Shown here: positions 24,991 through 33,746 of the stretch, piece after piece
How positions within the stretch are numbered: the stretch's first letter is position 1
How the letters are laid out: each line of letters starts with the position of its first letter
Assembly (NCBI GenBank): GCA_951812395.1
Contig: CATOSD010000001.1
Coordinates: forward strand, 62,001-126,000
Source: an uncultured Dehalococcoidia bacterium
Lineage (GTDB): Bacteria > Chloroflexota > Dehalococcoidia > Lucifugimonadales > CATOSD01
DNA: 64,000 nt
Direction of reading: 5' to 3'
Translations under genes and position numbers: made by a program
Notes under the pieces: model-generated
The model's input: the letters and a program-made list of their open reading frames with translations, nothing else
What the model was told of the DNA's origin: nothing
Databases searched by the model: none

Positions 24991-26298
24991 ATGACTTTAC
25001 CCGAGCAGACCAAGACCTTTAGAGACCCGGTCCATGGCTACATTGGTGTTCTTGATTGGGAAAGAGAGATCATTGATACCGCTGCCTTCCAGCGGCTGCG
25101 TGGCATTCGGCAACTGGGACTATCGTCGTATGTCTACCACGGCGCCGAACATTCCCGGTTTGGTCACTCCATAGGAGTGATGCATCTGGCAGGAAGGTTC
25201 GCCCAGAAGCTACTCCGACACCCTTACCATAGGGGGGTGATCAAGGACCGTCAGGGATGGTCTGAGGGCGAGTTTGATGACAAAGTCGACCAAGTCGTAA
25301 CTGAAGCCCGGCTAGCGGGACTATTGCACGACATTGGTCACGCGCCGTTCTCACATGCAGGCGAAGAGCGACTCTTTCCGGACGGCAAGCGGCACGAAGA
25401 CTACAGCGTGGAGATTCTGCTTTCGCCCAATTGCGAAGTCGGGACCATCGTCGACGAAGAGTGCAGCGAGTGGGGCGCTTCCAGTGAAAGGGTATCCAGA
25501 ATAATTGGCAAAGGGGAAGTCTGTGAAGTTGGCTTTGTCAAAGAACTGATCGACAGTGTTTGGGACGTGGACAAGATGGACTATCTTTTGCGCTATTCCC
25601 TGTACTGCGGCGTTCAATACGGCCGCTTCGACTTGGATAGGGTTGTGGATACTATCACCCTCTATGATGAAGACCCAAGTCGGGCGCTTAGACTTGGTAT
25701 CGAAGGTGGAGGGATTCACGCGATTGAAGGATTCATTCTCGCCAGATACTTCATGTTCACCCAGGTGTATTACCACGATGTGAGACGGGCCTACGATCTG
25801 ATTCTGGCCGAATTCATCGGCGAACTCTTAAAGGAGGATGGGGTATCAGGCCGTTACCCCGAAAGACTCGAACAATACCTTGGATGGAACGATTGGCGAG
25901 TCCTTAACTCAATGAATCAAGTTAAGAACGAGAACAATAGAAATGCGGCATGGAGACTTGCGGCCAGACAGCATCCCAAACCCATTTATGATTCTGGAGG
26001 ACATGGTAGCACTGGGACTATAATCTCGGCGATGGCCAAACTGCCCTATGAACTCTCGCAGCGATACCCAGAAACGCGGATATGGACGGATCAGGCATCT
26101 GACCATCCAGAACGATTCAGATCCGGAGAATATGACTGGCTTATCAAGAGAAGAGGCTCTTGGTACAAACTTGCTGACCTCACCAAGGCACTGGCTGGAC
26201 TGGATGAACTCTATCAGTTCAGAGTGTACGCTGACGTTCGCGGCAATCCAACTTTGGAAGAGGAACTCAGCGATTTTTGCAACGAACTCATTGCGTGA
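24991..26298 (+). CDS. HD-domain phosphohydrolase (YwfO/dNTPase-like)
   Basis: A 435-residue HD-superfamily enzyme. It opens with KTFRDPVHGYIGVLDWEREIIDT and FQRLRGIRQLG. Metal-ligand candidates are H54 (GAEHSRFGHS), H113-D114 (LLHDIGHAPFSH) and a later Asp in DVDKMDYLLRYS. This layout matches the SAMHD1/YwfO group, whose members cut dNTPs to nucleosides and triphosphate. The gene is low in GC and lies in a cassette with the YwgA-like gene downstream. The same pair (ywfO-ywgA) is adjacent in Bacillus, to my knowledge. Possible roles are nucleotide depletion in defence or dNTP homeostasis. Confidence 0.85.
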   Translation: MTLPEQTKTFRDPVHGYIGVLDWEREIIDTAAFQRLRGIRQLGLSSYVYHGAEHSRFGHSIGVMHLAGRFAQKLLRHPYHRGVIKDRQGWSEGEFDDKVDQVVTEARLAGLLHDIGHAPFSHAGEERLFPDGKRHEDYSVEILLSPNCEVGTIVDEECSEWGASSERVSRIIGKGEVCEVGFVKELIDSVWDVDKMDYLLRYSLYCGVQYGRFDLDRVVDTITLYDEDPSRALRLGIEGGGIHAIEGFILARYFMFTQVYYHDVRRAYDLILAEFIGELLKEDGVSGRYPERLEQYLGWNDWRVLNSMNQVKNENNRNAAWRLAARQHPKPIYDSGGHGSTGTIISAMAKLPYELSQRYPETRIWTDQASDHPERFRSGEYDWLIKRRGSWYKLADLTKALAGLDELYQFRVYADVRGNPTLEEELSDFCNELIA

Positions 26299-26316
26299 TC
26301 AGAAAGGGGCGTGCTG

Positions 26317-26862
26317 ATGGACAGACTCCAGATGGACGTGAGACGCCTAGCGTCTATTCAGGCAATCGTGGAACGCCAATCGGACGTTGGAAAGACCAAG
26401 ATCCAAAAGATCTCGTACTTCCTTCAAGAAGCAGTTGGAGTCCCTTTAGAGTATCGCTTCAGAATGCACTACTTCGGCCCCTACTCGGACGACCTGGACA
26501 ACGCCCTCTCTCTGTCCAGGGCGCTGGGCTACGTCAAGATAGCTCCGGATCCTAACGGATTCGGCTATCACGTCACCCCCGGAGAAGTTACGGAAGACAG
26601 GTGGTTTCAGGACTACGACATGACCAAGGATACAGGCGTGGATGTCAAGACGATCGCACAAGTCATTGACATCCTGGGAAAGTTGAAGGTGCACGATCTT
26701 GAACTTTACGCCTCAATCCATTTCATAGGAAACTCCAAAAGCGGCGGGTCCAAAGAAGAGACTCTGGCCACGGTGGGCAAAGTGAAACCGGGTTTCAAAG
26801 CCGGACAGATAGAGCAGGCATACCAAAAGCTCCAAGATGCCAATCTCATTCATCTGAGTTGA
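26317..26862 (+). CDS. YwgA/Panacea-like protein
   Basis: About 181 residues from the ATG at 26317 (GAAAGGGG upstream; a GTG two codons earlier is too close to that site). The N-terminal DVGKTKIQKISYFLQEAVGV followed by FRMHYFGPYSDDLDNALS is the pattern of YwgA and of Panacea/SocA-type domains. It begins 18 bases after the HD gene and ends 15 bases before the reductase. Panacea domains act as antitoxins in several toxin-antitoxin pairs, so this protein may control the HD enzyme. That pairing is inference from adjacency. Confidence 0.65.
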   Translation: MDRLQMDVRRLASIQAIVERQSDVGKTKIQKISYFLQEAVGVPLEYRFRMHYFGPYSDDLDNALSLSRALGYVKIAPDPNGFGYHVTPGEVTEDRWFQDYDMTKDTGVDVKTIAQVIDILGKLKVHDLELYASIHFIGNSKSGGSKEETLATVGKVKPGFKAGQIEQAYQKLQDANLIHLS

Positions 26863-26877
26863 TAGGGGCTTAATCTC

Positions 26878-27681
26878 ATGGAACTGATCGAGTTGGGGAA
26901 GACAGGCGAACACGTACCCGTGGTGGGGCTCGGCACCTGGAATTACACCGGCGGCGACGCTCCGCTGCGGCGCGGCGTCGAACTGGGCGCCTTCCTCATC
27001 GACACGGCGGAGATGTACCACACCGAGGAGGCCGTGGGGCGCGCCGTGGAGGGCATACGCGACCAGGTATTCATCGCCACCAAGGTGCTGGGCAGCACGC
27101 TGCGATACGACCAGGTGCTGACGGCGGCGGACCGCAGCCTTGGACTCCTGAACATCGACTGCGTCGACCTGTACCAGGTGCACTGGCCCAACTCCGACGT
27201 GCCGATAGCCGAGACGATGGGCGCGATGGAGCGGCTCGTCGACGAGGGCAAGGTGCGCTACGTGGGCGTCAGCAATTTTTCAGCAAGCGAGATGCGGGAG
27301 GCGCAGGCGGTTATCAAGCATCCGATTGTGTCCAACCAGGTGCTCTACAGCCTGACCGAGCGCGAGATCGAGGGCGAGCTGCTGCCCTACTGCCAGCAGA
27401 ACGACGTGACGATCATGGCCTACACCCCGCTCGGCGAGGGCGCGCTGGCCCGTCCGCCACGCCCGGACGACGACGCGTCGCTGCACTTGCTACGCGACGT
27501 GGCCGAGGAGGCGGGCAAGACGATGGCGCAGGTCGCGCTGAACTGGTGCATCGCCCACGACAACGTGATGGTGATACCAAAGTCCGACAGCGTGGCCCGC
27601 ACCGAGGAGAACTGCGCCGCGGCGGGCTGGCGGCTGTCGCCAGAGCAGATGAGCCGCCTGAACGAGGCGTTCGGCGGCTAG
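26878..27681 (+). CDS. aldo/keto reductase
   Basis: A 267-residue TIM-barrel NADPH-dependent reductase. The catalytic tetrad is visible as D (FLIDTAEMYH), Y (same segment), K (FIATKVLG) and H (LYQVHWPNSD). Conserved YVGVSNFS and the C-terminal VIPKSDSVARTEEN cofactor-binding motif are present. It reduces carbonyls to alcohols. The gene is intact, but its first 15-20 bases are repeated 2 kb upstream at 24832. The HD/YwgA cassette therefore appears to have entered exactly at its start codon, and the reductase now relies on sequence at the cassette's end for translation. Confidence 0.9.
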   Translation: MELIELGKTGEHVPVVGLGTWNYTGGDAPLRRGVELGAFLIDTAEMYHTEEAVGRAVEGIRDQVFIATKVLGSTLRYDQVLTAADRSLGLLNIDCVDLYQVHWPNSDVPIAETMGAMERLVDEGKVRYVGVSNFSASEMREAQAVIKHPIVSNQVLYSLTEREIEGELLPYCQQNDVTIMAYTPLGEGALARPPRPDDDASLHLLRDVAEEAGKTMAQVALNWCIAHDNVMVIPKSDSVARTEENCAAAGWRLSPEQMSRLNEAFGG

Positions 27682-27769
27682 GCGCAAAGTGGGCATTGGC
27701 CACGCCGACATTGCGCCCCCGCTGCCCATCTTCTATCGTGTAAGGCGAATAGCTTCCGAGGAGCGGATG

Positions 27770-28114
27770 ATGATACAGATTACGGTAGAGCTTGATCAAG
27801 ACGTCTATGCGGCGGCCCACCGCCGCGCCAAAAAGTTGGGCACCTCGTTAGAGGGTCTGGTTAGAGGCTACCTCCGGAGCGTAGCTGAAGGAGAGGTGGG
27901 TGAACCGCGCTTCGAGGAAGTTAAGCGGCGCAGCGACAGGTCTGACGAATGGGACAAGATGGTCGCGGAGAGCACGGCAACGCTTCGACCCAGGGACTTG
28001 GACGAAGTAATCTCTGACTTCGAGAGGCGAGGCGTAGGTCTGGACATGTCCGAGAACCAGACTCGCGAAGAGATGTACGACGAAGCGAGAAAGCGTCCCG
28101 ATGCGTTTTCTTGA
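27770..28114 (+). CDS. ribbon-helix-helix-type antitoxin
   Basis: 114 residues from the ATG at 27770 (GAGGAG six bases upstream). The N-terminal IQITVELDQDVYAAAHRRAK followed by LGTSLEGLVRGYL fits a ribbon-helix-helix DNA-binding domain. The acidic C-terminal part would bind the toxin. It overlaps the PIN-domain gene by 14 bases, the normal order for VapBC-type modules. It would repress its own operon and neutralise the PIN RNase. Since the toxin gene is interrupted, the module is probably inactive as a pair. Confidence 0.75.
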   Translation: MIQITVELDQDVYAAAHRRAKKLGTSLEGLVRGYLRSVAEGEVGEPRFEEVKRRSDRSDEWDKMVAESTATLRPRDLDEVISDFERRGVGLDMSENQTREEMYDEARKRPDAFS

Positions 28115-28514
28115 TACCAACGTCCTTATCTATGCTGTCAGCAGGCGGCCGGAGGAGGCCGAAAAACGCCACCGCGCCGCTGAACTGCTGGAGGAAGACG
28201 ACCTAGCGTTTTCGGCGCAGGTGGTAGGGGAGTTCTACTACCAGGCGACGCGGGCTACACGGCAGTCGCGGCTTTCCCACGACGACGCGGTGAACTTTGT
28301 CTGCACACTCCTGAAACACGAGATACATCCAGTCACCTATGACTTATTCCGCGACGCCGTGGAGCTTTGTGCCCGTTACTAGTTGCAGTATTGGGATGCC
28401 CTCATTCTTGCAACGGCGCGCAAGCACGACTGCGAAGCGGTGTACTCGGAAGACATGAGCGCTCAGCAGGACTACGCCGGACTGCGCGTCATCAACCCGT
28501 TCGCGGCTCTCTAG
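28101..28514 (+). pseudogene. PIN-domain (VapC-like) toxin with internal TAG
   Basis: The frame starts MRFLDTNVLIYA (first catalytic Asp) and contains AQVVGEFYYQ. TAG at codon 94 (28380-28382) follows ELCARY. Beyond it the same frame continues LQYWDALILATARKHDCEAV and YSEDM, the usual PIN C-terminal acidic residues, and stops at 28512-28514. A single AAG-to-TAG-type change would explain it. The truncated product lacks the later catalytic acids, so toxicity is probably lost, unless the stop is suppressed or is a sequencing error. Confidence 0.8.
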
Positions 28515-28640
28515 CTCGCACCATAATCGGGGACATCATCTGCTCCCTAAGTTCCAAAGCCACGTAGAAGAAAGCTGCACCATCGTCGGCCGGGGCCGCA
28601 CGGCCTTTCCACTCCATGGGGACGGCGAGTCCCTCGCCCC

Positions 28641-30065
28641 CTACTCCACCAGCGGCTGGCCCACCAGGTTCCAGTACGGCACTGCCACCAGGAACACCAC
28701 GCCGATTGCCACGACGGCCATCGCCAGGGCGAGCCGGAAGACTGTCGCGGCTTCTATTTCGGCCCGCTCGTAGATGAATACGCTGGAGCTCGACGCGGCG
28801 GGGTAGTAGACCAGCGAGTCACCCACCACGACCACCGCCATGCCCACCACCAACGGGTTTAGCCCAAGGTCTCCGGCCGCGGCCATCGCCACCGGGATCA
28901 CCAGCGCCAGGTAGCCGGCGATGTTGGGCACCACCAGGCGCACCAGGGCGAAGGATACACACAAGGCCAGCAGCGCCAGCAGCGGCTGGTCCGCCATTAC
29001 ATCCAGGCCACCCACAAGGGTGGACGAAAACCAGGCGGCGGCCCCGCTGCTCACCAGCGCGTGGGCCAACGACAGGGAGGTGGCGATGACGAAGAAGTTG
29101 CTCCAACCGACGTTGCTTTCGAAGTCCCGCCAGCTCAGCATCCCGACGCGCGGCATCAGGATCACCGCAAGGGCGATCAGCGCGGGCACGGCCGGGTGCA
29201 GCCCGTGAGCGAAGTCGGTGAACCACAGCAGCGCGGTCGCCATGGTGATGACGGCCATCCTGATTTCGGAAGGCTTCAGTCTGCCAGGGTCGATGTCCGC
29301 GATGCCCTGCACGTTCTCCAGACGGAAGCCGGCGCGGTAGGCCAGGAATACGATGACGCCTCCCACTACGAGGAGAACGTAGAATGGCACGCTCATCAGG
29401 ACGAACCACCGCGACCAGGAGAAGTCGCCCAGCAGCCCCGACGCCACCACGGGCGTCACGCCTCCCGCCAGCAGCGCCGTGGAGCCCAGCCGGTTCAGCG
29501 AGCCCATGGCCAGCATCACCGCACGGTTGAGGGCGTGCGACCTGGGAATGTCCCAGCGCTCCATCACCCGCTCGTACACGTGCACCATGATCGCCCCGCG
29601 CGTGCTGGCCGACGGGAGGGCGAACGTGAGCGCGGCGAAGGAAAAGAGCATCTGGACGTACAGCATCGCCGGGCTTCCGCCCGCGCCGCGAATCAGGTAG
29701 ATCGCCATGCGCTCGGCGAGGCCGGAGCGCCGCACGGCCAGGCCAAGCGTGAGTATGCCGAGCAAGAAATAGGCCACCGGCTGGGAGAATCCGTAGAGGG
29801 CGGGGCCGATGTCGGGGACGCCTCCCAGCAGCACCAGCAGCAACACGCCCAACAGCCCGGAGACGGCGATTGGGAACACCTCCGCGACCCAGAGGACCAC
29901 GACGAGAGCCACCACCGCCAGCGCGACCTGGCCGGGCCTGCCCAGGCTTTCCGGCATGGGGAGCAGCAGAAGCGCGAGGAAGACCAACGCGGCGACGGCC
30001 AGCTTCGCGACCATTCGCCAATCGAGCGTTAGCCCATTCCCGTGCTCTTCGTGTTGGTTGGACAA
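28641..30065 (-). CDS. SLC13/DASS family sodium:anion symporter
   Basis: About 474 residues from a TTG start, with no obvious ribosome site; a downstream ATG at 30014 is an alternative. Eleven or so hydrophobic segments are visible. Family signatures are the paired SNT-like loops TFALPSASTRGAIMVHVYE and PAASSSSVFIYERAE. Such carriers import di- or tricarboxylates or sulfate with sodium across the inner membrane. The second signature is unusually Ser/Ala-rich, so the substrate is uncertain. Transcribed divergently from the JAMM protease gene. Confidence 0.8.
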   Translation of the reverse strand: MSNQHEEHGNGLTLDWRMVAKLAVAALVFLALLLLPMPESLGRPGQVALAVVALVVVLWVAEVFPIAVSGLLGVLLLVLLGGVPDIGPALYGFSQPVAYFLLGILTLGLAVRRSGLAERMAIYLIRGAGGSPAMLYVQMLFSFAALTFALPSASTRGAIMVHVYERVMERWDIPRSHALNRAVMLAMGSLNRLGSTALLAGGVTPVVASGLLGDFSWSRWFVLMSVPFYVLLVVGGVIVFLAYRAGFRLENVQGIADIDPGRLKPSEIRMAVITMATALLWFTDFAHGLHPAVPALIALAVILMPRVGMLSWRDFESNVGWSNFFVIATSLSLAHALVSSGAAAWFSSTLVGGLDVMADQPLLALLALCVSFALVRLVVPNIAGYLALVIPVAMAAAGDLGLNPLVVGMAVVVVGDSLVYYPAASSSSVFIYERAEIEAATVFRLALAMAVVAIGVVFLVAVPYWNLVGQPLVE

Positions 30066-30180
30066 TCTGTATCTTCTATCGCAAAATGGTACGGGCGCCT
30101 GTTAAGGGGACGTCCATGCGGGAATCGTCCATGGCGGTGCCTGCGGGACGACCGCGAATCCAGACCTGGAAGGAAGAACG

Positions 30181-30606
30181 TTGCTTCGCATATCCCAAAG
30201 CCACGTAGACGAGATGATCGCCCACGCCGTCGCCGACGACCCCAACGAGTGCTGCGGCATCCTGGCCGGCAGCGATGGCGCTGTCGCCCGGCTCTACCGC
30301 ATCACCAACACGGCGCACAGCCCCTACCGCTACCTGATGCAGCCGCAGGAGCAGCTAAACGCCATGCTGGACTCGGACCGAAACGGCTGGGACGTGCTCG
30401 CCTTCTACCACTCGCACACCCACAGCCAGGCGTATCCGTCCGCCACCGACGTGCGCATGGCCCAGGAGAGCGGCTGGCTGGGCGAGTACGTCATATACAT
30501 CCTGGTGTCGCTCGAAGACAAAGCCAACCCGGCCGTGCGCATGTTCAACATAGCCGAGGACGGCCAGATAACCGAAGCCCCGTTCGAGATCATCCCCGAA
30601 CCCTAG
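30181..30606 (+). CDS. M67 family (JAMM/MPN+) metallopeptidase
   Basis: 141 residues from a TTG start with GGAAGAA upstream. The JAMM zinc site is present: E23 (NECCGILAG), H77/H79 (YHSHTHSQ) and D90 (AYPSATD). The Pro that usually follows HSH is a Thr here. Bacterial JAMM proteins often release sulfur carriers or ubiquitin-like proteins from conjugates (for example Mec with CysO), but no ubiquitin-like gene is visible nearby. Cytosolic, single domain. The substrate cannot be stated. Confidence 0.85.
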   Translation: MLRISQSHVDEMIAHAVADDPNECCGILAGSDGAVARLYRITNTAHSPYRYLMQPQEQLNAMLDSDRNGWDVLAFYHSHTHSQAYPSATDVRMAQESGWLGEYVIYILVSLEDKANPAVRMFNIAEDGQITEAPFEIIPEP

Positions 30607-30621
30607 CCACTGGCCACTCCC

Positions 30622-31794
30622 CTACGCCAGCACCTGCATGCTGTAGCGCGATTCCAGCAGCTCGCCCGTCTCGAACCGGTTCAGGTTGAGCATAGATATG
30701 TCCACGCTCGACGCCTGGCCCTGCGTGATCAGCTCCGACATCACCACGCCAATCATCGGCGACAGCTTGAAGCCGTGGCCGCTGAATCCGACGGCGAGGT
30801 ACAGCCCCTCTATGCCGGCCACCTTGTCCAGCACCGGATGCCAGTCCGGCGTGATGGTGAACAGCCCCGACCAGCCGCCGCGAAACAGCGCCTGCGACAT
30901 TCCCGGCATCCTCTTGACGATGGACTGGAACGTCCGCTCCACGTCCGGCATGTCCACGCCTTGGTTGTAGTCGTCGGGGCCGACGCTCTCCTGCTCGCCC
31001 ACTCCCACCAGGGTCAGATTGCCCGCGTCCGGCCTCGCCGAGAAGTCGTTCACCACGTCGCCCATGATGGGGTGCTCGGGGACGATGTCCTGGGGACGAC
31101 GCAGCATGACCACCTGGTGACGCACCGTGTCCAGGGGCACGCTGACGCCGACGTCGGCCAGGAAGGCGCGCGACCAGGGGCCGGTGGCGACCACGGCGAT
31201 GTGCGTCTCCACCCTGCCGTCCTGGGTGAGCACGGCGGTAACGCGCCCGCCGGTCACCTCGATGCCGGTGACGGGCGACTCGGTCCGCACGCGGGCGCCC
31301 ATCTCGCGGGCGCGGCGGGCGTAGCCGGTGGTGACCGAATAGGGGTCCGCGTAGCCGGACTGCGGCTCGTAGGCGAACACCTCGTCGCCCTGCGGCTCCA
31401 TCATCGGCGCGATCTCGCGCACGTCCTCCACGCCGACCACGTTGGCGTCTATGCCGATCGCGCGCTGCATGGCGACGTTCTCCTCCAGCGCCCGCCTGTC
31501 CCCGCTCTCGACGATGATGAAGTACCCGGTGCGGACGTACCCGGACGGGCTGCCCACGATGTCCTCGAAATCCCGGAATATGCGCAGGCTGTCCCACGCC
31601 ATGCGCGCGGTGACTTCGTTTGAGTAGTGCATCCGCAGAATCGCCTGGGAGCGGTTGGTGGAGCCGGACGCGAGCACGTCTCTCTCCAGCAGCAGCGTGT
31701 CGGTAAGTCCGCGCTCGGCGAGGTTGTACAGGATGCTGCAGCCCATCACGCCGCCGCCCACAATCACCGCTTCCGCTGTCGTCGGTAGTGTCAT
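30622..31794 (-). CDS. FAD-dependent oxidoreductase (sarcosine oxidase/DAO family)
   Basis: About 390 residues from ATG at 31794 (AGAAGGTG upstream; a GTG at 31803 is the longer option). The FAD-binding Rossmann motif is AVIVGGGVMGCSILYNLAERG. Further blocks are RSQAILRMHYSNE near the flavin attachment region, VVATGPWSRAF, and the C-terminal LYLAVGFSGHGFKLSP that closes the FAD site. It would oxidise an N-methyl or amino acid-type substrate such as sarcosine or a related amine. The stop lies 15 bases from the convergent JAMM gene. The sodium symporter gene is divergent and might import the substrate. Confidence 0.88.
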   Translation of the reverse strand: MTLPTTAEAVIVGGGVMGCSILYNLAERGLTDTLLLERDVLASGSTNRSQAILRMHYSNEVTARMAWDSLRIFRDFEDIVGSPSGYVRTGYFIIVESGDRRALEENVAMQRAIGIDANVVGVEDVREIAPMMEPQGDEVFAYEPQSGYADPYSVTTGYARRAREMGARVRTESPVTGIEVTGGRVTAVLTQDGRVETHIAVVATGPWSRAFLADVGVSVPLDTVRHQVVMLRRPQDIVPEHPIMGDVVNDFSARPDAGNLTLVGVGEQESVGPDDYNQGVDMPDVERTFQSIVKRMPGMSQALFRGGWSGLFTITPDWHPVLDKVAGIEGLYLAVGFSGHGFKLSPMIGVVMSELITQGQASSVDISMLNLNRFETGELLESRYSMQVLA

Positions 31795-31920
31795 GCCGTT
31801 CACCTTCTGGCGCCGGCGCGGGGTTGTACTCCGCGCCGGGACTGGAGTTTACGCGGTCCCGGGATACGGGGTCCGTGCCAAGGCCTAACTCTCGCAGAAG
31901 TCGCGGCGCGGGGCAAGCCA

Positions 31921-31948
31921 TTTGCCCCATCTCGGAGCGCTGTATAAA
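31921..31948 (+). promoter_or_regulatory. candidate promoter of SSS symporter
   Basis: TTTGCC, 16 bases, then TATAAA, about 100 bases before the TTG start. It lies in the divergent region between the FAD oxidoreductase and symporter genes, where regulators of both could bind. Confidence 0.35.
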
Positions 31949-32047
31949 ATACACAGGCCCATCGCGCATACTCAGACCTGGCCTGCTGCGGCCTCCGGCT
32001 CGCGGCAAATCCCACGGCCCACAGCGTCGCCGACTTGAGGCCTGCCC

Positions 32048-33697
32048 TTGATTGACTTCCACCCGGCGCTCATCGCCGTGTTCGCCGTCTACTTCGCCGC
32101 CCTAATCATCATCGCCGTTGTGGGCGCGAGACGGATGCGCCACATGTCCGACTACGTGCTGGGCGGGCGCCGCGTGAGTAGCGTCACCTCCGCGCTCAGC
32201 GCGAGCTCGTCGACGACCAGCGGCTGGACCATGCTGGTGCTGCCCGCGCTGGCGTTCGCCGAGGGCGCGGTTCACGTGTGGACGGTGCTCTCGATCATTG
32301 CCGGCGCCTGGCTCACCTGGACCTTCATGGGCAAGCGGCTGAGGCGCTACACCATAGAGCTCGACTCGCTGACCATCCCGGACTTCCTGGAGAAACGCTT
32401 CGACGACCGTACCGGCGTGCTGAGGGGATTGGCCGCCGTGCTCACCATTCTGTTCATAATGTTCTACGTCAACTCGGGGCTGATCGCCGGAAGCAAGCTG
32501 TTGCAGACGGTGTTCGACACCAGCCATTTCGTCGGCGTCGTCATAACTTTGATAGCGGTGGCCTCCTACACCTTCATAGGCGGCTTCCTAGCCGTTTCTC
32601 GCACCGACGTGTTCCAGTCGCTCATTATGCTTGCCGGCTTCATCATATTGCCGCTGTGGCTCATAGCGGCAACCGACTCGCCTTTCGAAGGATTGGGGGA
32701 GGCTACCGCCATTGTGGGGGACGTTACCGAAGCCGGCGCCGGCATTGTTTCGCTGTGGTTCACGCTGTTTACCGACCCCACAGCGGAGTTTACAGGCCTG
32801 GACAGTGTTACCGGACTCTTGAACCCGTTCACCCAGGCCGACGGAGGCTCACTTTCGCTGGTGTTCATGCTGGGCGCGATCGGTTGGGGGTTGGGGGCGT
32901 TTGGCTCACAGCGCGTGCTCCAGCGCTTCATGGCGGTGGAAAGCGAAGAAAAAATCAAGCCGAGCCGCAACATCGGCATCGTTTGGATCGTGGCGATTTT
33001 CTCATTCGGCTTCCTGTTCGGGCTGGTGGCACGGCCCGCGCTGGCCGAAATGGGACTGCTGGACGCGGTAACCGACCCGGAGCGCATCTTCTTCGTGGTG
33101 GCCGAGGAGTTCTTCGTGCCCGTGGTGACCGGGCTGCTGCTTACGGCGGTGGTCGCGGCGGTGATGAGCACCGCGGACTCGCAGCTGCTCCTGGGCTCCG
33201 CCATCGCCACCGATGACGTGCCGCTGGTGCGACGGCTGGTGCGGCGCGTGACCACCGTCCGGTTTCTGGCCGCCGACGGTCGCGTGTGGCTGGGGCGGCT
33301 GATGCTGCTCATCATAGGTGGACTGGCCGCGGTGAGCGCGATAGTCGACCCGGACTCGGTTGCCAGCCTGGTGGGGTTTGCCTGGGGCGGAATGGGGGCG
33401 GCGTTCGGCCCCGTGCTCATCCTGTCGCTCTACTGGCGCAGGTTCAACTTCTGGGGAGCGCTGTCCGCCATGGTGGCGGGCACCCTGGTCGCGCTGGTGT
33501 GGCAGATCTGGGACGGCGGCCCGCTGGACCTGTTGGACATGTCCATCGCCGCGACGCCGGGCTTCATCGTAGCGACCGCCGTCGCGGTTGTGGTTACGCT
33601 GCTCACCTCCAGGCCGGACGAGCGCGTGGCCGGCACGTTCGACCGCGTGAACGCCCCAGACTACCGGCCTTCGGCGGAAGCCGCGGCGTCGGCCTGA
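32048..33697 (+). CDS. sodium:solute symporter (SSS/PutP-like)
   Basis: A 549-residue membrane transporter from a TTG start. The early segment reads YVLGGRRVSSVTSALSASSS then TTSGWTML, which parallels the sodium/substrate region of PutP (proline) symporters. About twelve to thirteen hydrophobic helices follow, and VMSTADSQLLLGSAI is the usual TM8 sodium-site region. The C-terminal tail is short. It imports a small organic solute with sodium. Its divergent neighbour is an amine/amino-acid oxidase-like enzyme, so an amino acid or betaine substrate is plausible but not shown. Confidence 0.85.
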   Translation: MIDFHPALIAVFAVYFAALIIIAVVGARRMRHMSDYVLGGRRVSSVTSALSASSSTTSGWTMLVLPALAFAEGAVHVWTVLSIIAGAWLTWTFMGKRLRRYTIELDSLTIPDFLEKRFDDRTGVLRGLAAVLTILFIMFYVNSGLIAGSKLLQTVFDTSHFVGVVITLIAVASYTFIGGFLAVSRTDVFQSLIMLAGFIILPLWLIAATDSPFEGLGEATAIVGDVTEAGAGIVSLWFTLFTDPTAEFTGLDSVTGLLNPFTQADGGSLSLVFMLGAIGWGLGAFGSQRVLQRFMAVESEEKIKPSRNIGIVWIVAIFSFGFLFGLVARPALAEMGLLDAVTDPERIFFVVAEEFFVPVVTGLLLTAVVAAVMSTADSQLLLGSAIATDDVPLVRRLVRRVTTVRFLAADGRVWLGRLMLLIIGGLAAVSAIVDPDSVASLVGFAWGGMGAAFGPVLILSLYWRRFNFWGALSAMVAGTLVALVWQIWDGGPLDLLDMSIAATPGFIVATAVAVVVTLLTSRPDERVAGTFDRVNAPDYRPSAEAAASA

Positions 33698-33746
33698 TGC
33701 GGCGCCGGCTATCAAACACTTCGAATGAAAGCAACCCCAGTCCGAA

